From: Phoronis ovalis
Lineage: Eukaryota > Phoronida > Phoronidae
Length of the DNA: 26,095 nucleotides
Assembly: GCA_028565635.1 (NCBI GenBank)
Contig: JAOXYB010052612.1
Location: 1 to 26,095 of the forward strand
Direction: 5' to 3'
The notes beneath the pieces were generated by a model. The model made no database searches. It saw only the letters and a list, made by a program, of their open reading frames with translations, and had not been told where the DNA came from. Positions 7,532 through 16,097 of this stretch are shown here, piece by piece; within the stretch, counting starts at the first letter, position 1; each line of letters begins with the position of its first letter. The translations under genes were made by a program, and so were the position numbers.

Positions 7532-10434
7532 ATGTCAAAAACTATTTTAAAAGTGCAAATCATGGGATTTAAAATTCCAAATATTGAAGTTCCTAACTGG
7601 CTACATGCAAAACGACCTGGATTATCACTGTTGGATGAAGAAGATAGAGGAAAGAGTTGCCTGGAAAAATTAAAAACAGACCTACAACAAAAAATACGAC
7701 CGGGAAAAAGTGGAGAAACGTATTTTACTGACCTGTTGCTGCTTACAAGCGCTATGGTATTAGGTTTTGGAGTTGTTTCCACATTTTGTAGCTATCTAAG
7801 AAACGTAGGTGAGGGTTCAGTATTTTGGACACAGGTACCTAATTTTGAATTTTTATATTTATAACATAGATTTTGTGTTGTACCACATGCAGTTTCTTCT
7901 TCTGATTGACAAGCTGAAGCTAACATAGCAGCAAGTAACTGAAACTCAATGGTACTGTATAGTTGTTTCCTTTTTCTTCTATTTCCTTAATAAATAAGGA
8001 AAAGGAAACCAGTCTTGATTCAAGTTTAGTGCTCACGCTCCAGTGAATAAAAAAACTAACCAGGGGCTTATTCATTGCTTGAGCCAGTGGTAACAAGACA
8101 TTGCAGCATGGTGAGACACAAAGTATGCATCTTACCTGATCCTTCTCGTGATTCCAATTCCGCCATAATTGCTTATAAATTCGAAAAGAATTGCTTCTCC
8201 ACTGATTTTGATATGAAAAATGCGAATCGGTCCTCATTTCACCCTATATACTAATTAGTCACATTCAATTCCAAAAAGAATATATCGTCATTGTCTCAAT
8301 AGGACATCCATACCCCAAAAAGCTTATTCAACAATACTAAAATAATCCAGGGCCGTAAGACACTTTTTCAAAAGGAAGGTGCGTGTGTAGTGTTTCTAGA
8401 ATAAAACGTGCGCCATAGGCAGCGCACTCACTATAAAGCGGCGTTGAGGGAGGGTCCGGGAGGGATGTTCCCTCTCCCATAATCGGCGTGGCGTTTGGGG
8501 CCACTTAAGGATCCTTAAAATCTTTTTTAATATAAGTGTTATTTCCTGCATTCTGGTACATTTTGAGCATAAAATCATCTTTCAAAATTGACTGTAAAAT
8601 AATAATTAAAACAATGTTTTAAAAACTATATTGTATAGTACAAAAAATAATCAGTGTCGCATGCGATAATATAAACTCCAGTTTCAACGCCAGCAGTGCC
8701 ACATATTCAAGATACGTGAAGCAGATTATGTTTACATGCCTCACGGAAAACGATCTTTTCTGTTTGTTTTGGAGGTTTAATTGAAAATAGTTGAGTTCAT
8801 AACACGTTAACTTTGTTTCCCACTTTTAGTACGGTTTGTTTGTTAATTTCCTAATGTTTGTACAATTACATATGAATTAGACATGAAGAGACCGCATATG
8901 AGAACAATAATATGCTTTTTCAAAACCCGAGTTCATGTTCCAACGAAATAAATATACGATTCAGAAATTATCAAAGTATACGCGACGATTCTCTTTTCAA
9001 AAATGAAGTCTCAAAATGAATTTACAATTTCAAAAAATACGAGTGACGTATACATGACATTATTAATATAAAATACTTTTATTGTATTGAAATACGAGAT
9101 TTTTTTTCAGGAAAAAAATAGTAAAAATGCCTGCTATCGGAATTTTATTTTGTTACGTAGAAACTGACGGAAATATGAGACACAATTATTTATATGCAAA
9201 TTAGTTGTTACTCAGAAAGATTAAAACAGGAAATTGTTTATTAAATTATTGATACAAAATACTCTTATTGCAATAAAATACGAGATTTTTTGAGGAGAAA
9301 ATAGTAAAAATACTCGCTATATGGATACGTATTTCGTAAATGTAGAAACTGTACGGAAATGCGTGACATGTTTGCAAAGATGTTACAATCTGTAGCATAT
9401 ACAATTGAATACACAGTCTAATATGCTGTTTTGTCTATTTTCACTGTACTAAGCATGCAACATCAGCTCAAGGTGTTATTGTATTATCTTATATATTATT
9501 ACACATATGAGTAGAAAAAATCATTAAAATGCCTAAAAAAATGTTCTTCAAATACTCACTCACGTATAGTTGCGTTATATATGTAGTTGCGTTATATATG
9601 TAGTTGCGTTATATATGCTTTGAGGGCCCACATTTTGATACTTTGTAAAGATTTTGATACCGAGTAAAGATTTTAATTAAACGGTAAAGGTAGTGATCAA
9701 TTAATAATTTTTAAAGCAAAAGTTAAAATTTTACCCCCAAAAGGAACTGAATTCAGTGTATAAAAATACATGCTAAATTCCAGTAAAATTATGTAGGATA
9801 TATTCCGTTAAAATCTATATGTTCTTTTCGTAACATTCCTGCAAAATCACTTATGAATGGTTGCGTATGGACCATTGTAAATGTGCTATGCAGATAAATA
9901 GGGACGAGCAGGATATTTTTTAAAAATTAAGATACATTTTGTTTGTCTGATCTTTGTGAATTACACAGCCGATATAAAACAAACGGAAAAAACGGGCTCA
10001 TCCGTACACAAGTATAAGGGAATGTTCCTGTCATCAGTTCCTCATTCCTTATTCTCATTTAATTCCATCTAAACAGGCTGGGTGATATTATTGTTATTAA
10101 CTCAATAGGACATCTATCTTCCAAAGAGCGAAAAAAACTATAATATGTTAATTAAAATTATTTAACGAAACTAAAAATGTAGAAAACACTATGCATGTAC
10201 ATAATATATTTCTAAAACTGATACGTATAGAGTATATAAGAGGTTTTATTATTTTTTTTCCAGAGAAGACAATTCCAAATTATTGGACCAGTCAGTGTTG
10301 TTTTGGGAACCATTTTTGTGGCAATATGCTATCTTGCATCTAGAATGAGGGACTATCACATCCACATATCCAAGGAGGTCAGCAGGGATAGTTGTACCAT
10401 GGAATCTGATCATTTGCATTCTACAATCGTATAA
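7532..10434 (+). CDS. Two-exon gene for a predicted two-helix membrane protein
   Basis: Exon 1 is 7532-7834 (donor cag|gtacct) and exon 2 is 10264-10434 (acceptor ttttttttccag). They join in phase 0 to give 157 residues ending at TAA. A soluble N-terminus (IPNIEVPNWLHAKRPG, then an acidic/basic stretch) leads to a hydrophobic segment at about residues 67-89 (LLLLTSAMVLGFGVV) and a second at about 107-127 (IIGPVSVVLGTIFVAICYL), with WTQRRQFQ between them spanning the splice. The tail (MRDYHIHISKE) is polar. The second ATG at 7562 has a better start context (A at -3, G at +4) than the first, so the protein may begin ten residues later. The splice joins two parts of one topology, which supports a real gene. 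The GP-and-glycine second helix recalls small TMEM200-like proteins, but I do not recognise the family. It is tail to tail with the Ras-like gene. Confidence 0.7.
8396..8580. repeat. GC-rich hairpin repeat in intron
   Basis: Unlike its AT-rich surroundings, 8400-8505 is GC-rich and contains two hairpins: GTGCGC (8408-8413) with GCGCAC (8422-8427), and a doubled GGGAGGG (8448-8464) facing CCCTCTCCC (8470-8478). The composition and the gggtccgggaggg core look like the end of a non-autonomous interspersed element. The minus-strand open frame through it is an artefact of the repeat. Confidence 0.45.
9061..9380. repeat. Diverged tandem duplication, two copies about 183 bases apart
   Basis: The copies start near 9061 and 9245. 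Shared blocks in order are aaaatact.ttattg, aaatacgagatttttt, aaaatagtaaaaat, gtagaaact and acggaaat. Indels and substitutions show the duplication is old. Confidence 0.6.
9567..9617. repeat. 17-base tandem repeat, three perfect copies
   Basis: The unit tagttgcgttatatatg is repeated exactly at 9567, 9584 and 9601. Perfect identity implies recent expansion, so the locus is likely to vary in length between individuals. Confidence 0.85.
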
Positions 10435-10605
10435 AACAACACAATTAAGACTTATATAGTGCTACAAATAGCCTTTCTAGGGAGGGCCAACATATATACA
10501 CGTCTTATAAAGATTGAAAACTTATAGCCGGATCAACAAGGTGATGCTAGACAAACTATCTATGTCAATAATGCATAAGTTTATTATTAAAATCTCTAAG
10601 TCATA

Positions 10606-10611
10606 AATAAA
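10606..10611 (+). terminator. Candidate polyadenylation signal for the membrane-protein gene
   Basis: AATAAA 172 bases after the stop codon, the first canonical signal I see downstream. Support is positional only. Confidence 0.4.
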
Positions 10612-11844
10612 CTTATTAGAGGTAAATGACTTAAAATGTTACCTTGCCCGGTACAAAATACACATTATTTTCGTTTGTCGACTTACAAGTACCTCTAGGT
10701 GTTAATTTAGAAACTAGCAGTAAAACATAGAATTAAATGGAAGGGCGTTCTTTTATGATTCAGTAGCTTAATCTTCAAAAATGCACAACTCCGGTAACTT
10801 GCTACTTGCTATATTAGCCAGTCTAAACGATAAGACGTGTCTCTGTGGTATTTAAATGCTGTACTAATTCAAATAAAATACAATAGTATATTATGATAAA
10901 GTATTCTAAATCTAATCTGTATAGATATCAAAAGTAAATTCTGCTACCTATACTTAGTTAGTATTCTGAATGTAAGAACCAACTTAACTTGTTACACGAA
11001 GTTAATTATATATAGTATACTGCAAAAAAAAATTCTCCATTTTTTTAACAATCAAACACAATATTTTTAATTTTTACAACTTTATCCTAAGAAACATATA
11101 GTTAACAACACTAAAATATTCTCTGTAGTCCAAGTTGAATTTTTATACTTTCATGTAAGTGCGAGTTTGTGGAACAATCTGCATGCTGTACAACTCCGAA
11201 GAAAAGTCGCATGTAAAGTGTGCCACCCAGGAGTATATAATTTTATATGTCTCAAAAATGCTTACATTGTATAATAGTGCGTGGAGTAAATATATGGAAA
11301 ACTAATTTATTCAAGCTACAGAACACCCATATCACGTGCATACGATAGTTTTCGGACTTAATAAGTAAATTCATGAGGTTAATGAGAGTTTGCCTCACCA
11401 GTAAAGTTTAATGGCAGTCATTTCATACAAAAGCTTAAATGGTATATTGCAACAAGAATAAAAACACTGTAAAAACGTTTTATTCGCAAGGACAAGGAAA
11501 CGTGTTCTGCTCTTTAATTCCAATGCTTTTTTCATTATTACAGTTGAGTGAATCACCTAAAAATAAGCAGCATGTATATTTAGTCGGATGCTTTCTTGTC
11601 TGAGAATATGCAAGGTGTTTAATTCATACATTGGGCTACTTTTTTGAACGATATATTAAGTAAAAATGAAAAATCCGTTTAATATCAATTAATTTACAAG
11701 AAGTCATATCACAATTTTATGACAAATCCTTGGCATCACGGAAAATGATGAGTAATTACATATTTATAGGTATAACAGCGATAATAGTACCAGCAAGCTA
11801 TTTATATACTTTTATGTAATTTTCGTGCTAAGCCTTTCTGAGCA
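10612..11844. other. Non-coding region between convergent genes
   Basis: AT-rich, no supported exon. It should contain the 3' UTR of the Ras-like gene. On the minus strand the AATAAA complements (tttatt) nearest the stop that I noted are about 370 and 535 bases away, at 11478 and 11307. Confidence 0.4.
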
Positions 11845-12816
11845 CTATGAGCTATTCGAGCGCCTACTTGTTGACTTCTGTAAGGAGCCATTATCTATGG
11901 CTCTCGAAAATCCCATTCTACGCGTCTGATACCTAGGTGACAAAACTAAATCTCCCTGAACTTGTTCTTCAAATGTTAATTGTTCTGAACGACTTTGCTT
12001 TCTCTGCTTAGCTTCCTTTAATTCATTGCCTAATTTTCTTCTTTCTAGTAGTGGCGTTAAATTGACTGCAGAAGGTACACTTGCTGGCTGTTCTTTGCTT
12101 GTCTTACGAGTTTCTTCAACTTTGCTGGCATAATCCTCGTCGTTGTTATTTCCTATATTTATATTTTGAAAAAGACTTAACAAAGCAGACGTCGAACCCC
12201 TTCGGTTATTTTTTTTCTTTATGAGCTTTGTGAAGTAAGGCTGAAGGAACACTTCTTGAAAAATATCTGAAACATGTCTATTGTCTTTAGCAGAGGTTTC
12301 GAGATGCCCATTACCCCAGTCTATAGACGCCATTGACGCGTTTTCCTGCAGCACTTTTCTCTTACCAACTAAAGCTAAATCCGATTTGTTTCCAACAAAT
12401 ACAATAGGTGCTAGTTTGTTCTCATGTCTTTCTTCCAAAATCTGTTTCCGCAATTCTTTAGCTTCTTCAAAACTTTCTTCGTTGTCGATTGAGTAAACTA
12501 GTACAAAGGCATCTCCAGTTGACATAGCCAAACGTCTCATTGCTGGAAATGGATAACTCCCAGTCGTATCTAATATATCTAAAGTAAACTTGATATCATT
12601 TCTTTCATAAAAGCCTCGATACATATCCTCAATAGTAGGGTGGTGTTCTCTGGTAAAAGTCCCTTTTAAAAATCTTGATATTAGACACGTTTTCCCAACT
12701 CCGGCAGCACCAAAAAATACAATTTTAAATGTATCACGAAGTTTCGTTGGTTGAAGGAAATGGCGCACGTGTACCGATTCCACCATACCATACTTGCGTA
12801 AACGAGGTGTAAACAT
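11845..12816 (-). CDS. Ras-superfamily small GTPase, RASD/Di-Ras type, intronless
   Basis: A single-exon 323-residue protein. The G domain has P-loop GAAGVGKT (36-43), switch I PTIED with the Mg-binding Thr at 61, switch II LDTTGSYPFPAMRRL (from 82), NKSD (143-146) and ETSAK (173-177). PTIED followed by DTTGS and PFPAMRRL, with STGDAFVLVYS, is the RASD1/Rhes and Di-Ras pattern. These proteins act as signalling switches or scaffolds at membranes. At the position of Ras Gln61 there is Ser87, as in Di-Ras, so intrinsic GTPase activity is probably low. A long basic, Ser-rich tail (about 196-323) follows and ends SRRSNSS, with no CAAX box, unlike RASD1. A second Met at residue 11 is an alternative start. 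Small GTPase identity is certain; the subfamily is likely. Confidence 0.93.
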   Translation of the reverse strand: MFTPRLRKYGMVESVHVRHFLQPTKLRDTFKIVFFGAAGVGKTCLISRFLKGTFTREHHPTIEDMYRGFYERNDIKFTLDILDTTGSYPFPAMRRLAMSTGDAFVLVYSIDNEESFEEAKELRKQILEERHENKLAPIVFVGNKSDLALVGKRKVLQENASMASIDWGNGHLETSAKDNRHVSDIFQEVFLQPYFTKLIKKKNNRRGSTSALLSLFQNINIGNNNDEDYASKVEETRKTSKEQPASVPSAVNLTPLLERRKLGNELKEAKQRKQSRSEQLTFEEQVQGDLVLSPRYQTRRMGFSRAIDNGSLQKSTSRRSNSS

Positions 12817-12896
12817 TTTCCCAACTGTTCCTGTTTCAACGATCCTTCTAGCTATCGGCTGCTAGCTATTGTTGCTACAATTAGTACATTAATTTT

Positions 12897-12905
12897 ATTT
12901 ATATA
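12897..12905 (-). promoter_or_regulatory. Candidate TATA box of the Ras-like gene
   Basis: On the minus strand it reads TATATAAAT, about 80 bases before the ATG at 12816, a distance that would leave a 5' UTR of about 50 bases. The AT-rich background makes chance occurrence possible. Confidence 0.35.
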
Positions 12906-13373
12906 AGCTTGTATGAGCTATAATAATTCGTCTTTTAACTCGACAAGTCCTTGCACTTTTATAATAAATATCCTTGTCAAAGGTACCGTTTAGTATATAC
13001 ACACGACAATGACACGTAATATACGAACGACTTGGTTGTTTCACCTGCTATTGAGTAACACTGGAAGGTCCCAACTTATCTAGACCCGCATCTGGCTGTT
13101 AAATGACTTGTCAAAAAATGCTATCGCAGTATATAATATATCCCAGTCAAATGAACGGTGCTTCTGGCATTTTTTCAATTCTTGTGGAATCACTGTCACA
13201 GATAAAGCATGAAGTATTTGTTATTATATAATTGCAGCATAGTACCAAAGTCAAAGCCACGAGTAGGGAAATGATTACTTTTGTACCCAGCCTACATACG
13301 TGTACATTTAGCCAAAAGGCGACAAGTTATTTTCAGCTAGCCTAGTACTTGGCAATAATCAGGAACAGTTTTA

Positions 13374-13526
13374 ATGGAGCCAGCCAGTAAAAAGAGTCGT
13401 AATTGCGGCTTTTGTGAACATGTTAAATTCACCAATGTGATAAATGTTCTGTATCCAAGGGTAATAGGTCTAACAAATAAAGAATTAAAGTTTAATTTTT
13501 ATTTTGTCTCTTCAGTTTTCTACTGA
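13374..13526 (+). CDS. Doubtful 50-codon ORF with a CxxC pair
   Basis: It starts MEPASKKSRNCGFCEHVKF and runs 50 residues to TGA. The basic N-terminus and Cys-x2-Cys could be the start of a zinc-binding domain, and a GT (agg|gtaata) after residue 29 could be a donor. No partner exon, homologue or promoter is recognised, so it may be a transposon relic or chance. Confidence 0.2.
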   Translation: MEPASKKSRNCGFCEHVKFTNVINVLYPRVIGLTNKELKFNFYFVSSVFY

Positions 13527-13794
13527 CACATGTTAATAGCTTTTTTCGCGGTTTCATATATAGCGTCGAGGTAGCGTTGGGGTAACGTCACGAAACGAAA
13601 AAGTATTTCCCGGTATATAAAAGTTTCTGGTGAAAAGCAACGCAATGTACTGTTTCCCGCGCTATACGCAATACTGATAAAATCATGTGCAATGGGCCTA
13701 GAATGTATTAAGAAAGTTAATAAAATGATGCTTATATTTCAATAGAGTATTTGCATGCATTTAGTGGAACCACCAGTCTCAGACCCAAACGATC

Positions 13795-13859
13795 CCGTAT
13801 TCTGTGAATGAACAATGACGTAGTTCTGCGTGCACTCACGCGATTCATTCACAAAACGG
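13795..13859. repeat. Hairpin with 10-base perfect core arms
   Basis: TGTGAATGAA (13803-13812) faces TTCATTCACA (13844-13853), and the pairing continues outward to CCGT (13795-13798) and ACGG (13856-13859) with small mismatches. The loop is GC-richer than the surroundings. It is likely a tiny foldback repeat. Confidence 0.55.
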
Positions 13860-14258
13860 CGCATCCTTCGCATGCTGAGCCAAAAACGAAAACAATCTTA
13901 TGTTCTCTGATATAAGAAATACCCTCCCTTTTGTATATAAACAACTATTTATTAATACTTTTTATTTTGTTATATTTTCACCGGTTAAAGCTAAATTTCT
14001 AAAGTCAGATTTAAAAAAAAACAAGTTTGGTGTGTAACTAAAGGATGCCGGTATTGAAAGGGTTTGACTGTAGCGCCCTCAACTGCGAACGTACGTATGC
14101 GATACCATACAATTATAAAATGCAAAAAAAAAATGATAAAAAGGGATGTCATACATCAAGTATCAAGTTCCTAGCTGTAACCGTCTTCGAGATATAGCTT
14201 GCTGAAAATTGGAAGAAAAAGCAAAAGAAGAAGAAGAAAGAAATCATACAAAACCAAT

Positions 14259-14286
14259 AGGCTTGCTCTCTTATAGGAGCAACCCT
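14259..14286. repeat. Short hairpin after a GAA-rich run
   Basis: AGGcTTGCTC (14259-14268) and GAGCAAcCCT (14277-14286) pair with one mismatch around an 8-base loop. It lies just after the GAA-rich stretch 14216-14241. The combination looks like the 3' end of a short interspersed element, but its borders are not visible. Confidence 0.4.
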
Positions 14287-15200
14287 AATTATTATAAAAG
14301 TATCACAGTTACATATGTCAACTGATTACAGTTTAATGTTTTTAATCAAAATCAACAAATTAATGTTTATACACAATGACACAAATAAATAACTACACCA
14401 ACATTTCACATTTGTACTATTTACAAGTCCAAGACAACTGCTCCCCAACTGAGAACTATGTGCATGATTAGCGAGTATTATAAAATTCATAGTAACCCTG
14501 TGCATCAATTTCATTAAAAATGTTTGAAAAAGCACAATCACAAAAACACAAAACTGTCAAATATCCCTATAAATACATTTTGTGTTCAAAGCATAATAGC
14601 AACTAACATTTTGAATCAATGGCATTTCATTTCAAACATTAGCAGTTACCCTTAGGAAGGCTACAAGATTTAACGACACACAGAATAAGAGTGACTTATG
14701 TTACAACGCATGGTTACGGTAACACATACCATATAGCAGATAGTATGTTCTAGTAAGAAAACAATTTTTAAGAGCATTATTATATTATTATAACATATTT
14801 TAATCAAGCTGATTTTCAATTTCAAACCATAACTTATGTATAAACACAAACTTTGAGCAATAAAGAGCATTTATTTTCTGTATAATTTTGTTTGCTTAAT
14901 TGCTCAATTTGGCACATATTAAACAAAACATTTTTTTGCCTCTTTCCCACCACTCAAAACTTGAAAATCATGACATTATTAAATTAGGGACAGAATATGA
15001 CAAAGAATGGATATGTGTGAAATATGGTATGTTCTACATGACTTGTGTGAAATATAGTAATCTATTAACAGAGAATATTACATAATATATAAACTATATA
15101 CAAATAGGCCTACTTGAAATTCATATATTAAGCAAGTAACTATTTTATAGTTTTTGTTAAGTTTTGTGCTCGGTTTTTTTAAAGTTGTGAAATGAGTGTG

Positions 15201-15262
15201 AAATACATGGATATACATGGAAATACATGGATATACATGGAAATACATGGATACATGGATAT
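15201..15262. repeat. Minisatellite with a 20-base unit
   Basis: The unit aaatacatggatatacatgg is present twice perfectly (15201-15240), followed by a partial third copy. The inner 10-base periodicity is (a/t)a(a/t)acatgg. Confidence 0.8.
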
Positions 15263-16097
15263 ACACCGTATACAGGTACAACCACATTCTAGATTCGTTT
15301 TACGAAATATTTGCATTGGTATTCCATAAATTTTTACATTTTACCAATTAACAGATACGCTAAACTGATAAAGCGGTTACTGTGTTTACTTTAGCTAGCT
15401 GCATGAAACTATTTTATAAGTAAATGCCATGTATATTATTTGTACCAGTTGAATTTGGGAGTGAGTAAATACTGGTAAACATAATATGCATTATTTGGAC
15501 AGAGAATAATTTTATAGAAGTATGACATTTACTGTTAGAATGCGCAGAGTTTAATGGGTTAATACCCAGGATAGCGATGTAAATCAAGCTTGGTTGAAAG
15601 ATAACATTTAATATAAGCGGAATCATATATTCCCAAATCTTCTGGTTTTATATTTCCGATGTTAGAAGTTGCATTTCGTCTACAACATATCCCACCACAA
15701 AGAAGTTTACCAGTATCTTTTTCACATGATCTAGAAATAGAAAGGTAGAAAAGATGGAAGAGCAGCAGAAAGGAATGAAGAAAAGGGAAATGGAACAGAA
15801 ATAATTCAGATGAAAGAGAAATCAGGACTTTTCCACATTAAATATAATATTTGGGATATATTGCACTGACAAAGATTTCGGAAAGGAAGTGCATTAAAAA
15901 AATATAATAGTGGTTGCAAGATGACAGAGAAAGATACTTTAGAGTTTACTAACATAACAGCTATAAATACTTAATTTATATAGAAAGATATGAAAGTGCA
16001 AAAAATGGAATAATTTTTGGTAACTGTGTTTGCAAGAAAAATGCTGTCCTTTGATATCTTCAACTCTGTTCAATGATACTTAAGACATCATCAGACC

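Larger units (their letters stand above)
7835..10263 (+). other. Intron of the two-helix membrane gene
   Basis: A 2.4-kb AT-rich intron with GT-AG ends. It carries a stem-loop (7965-8009), a GC-rich hairpin element (about 8396-8580), a diverged tandem duplication (9061-9380) and a 17-base triple repeat (9567-9617). No other exon is evident. Confidence 0.6.
12906..16097. other. Gene-poor spacer with small repeats
   Basis: About 3.2 kb between the 5' end of the Ras-like gene and the 3' end of the HEAT-repeat gene. It contains a doubtful 50-codon ORF, an orphan TATA-like site, three hairpins and a minisatellite, all listed separately. The other open frames (14326-14541, 14670-14870, 15078-15287, 15414-15626 and others) lack motifs and splice context. 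The 3' UTR of the HEAT-repeat gene should occupy part of the right end. Confidence 0.45.

Noticed and set aside
7483-7782. A 99-codon frame on the - strand
   Set aside because: Antisense shadow of exon 1 of the membrane-protein gene, which has helices and a matching splice partner.
8396-8578. 60-codon frame on the - strand
   Set aside because: Lies in a GC-rich repeat. Its Arg/Pro-rich start comes from the hairpin arms, not from a gene.
12281-12496. A 71-codon frame on the + strand
   Set aside because: Antisense shadow of the Ras-like G domain.
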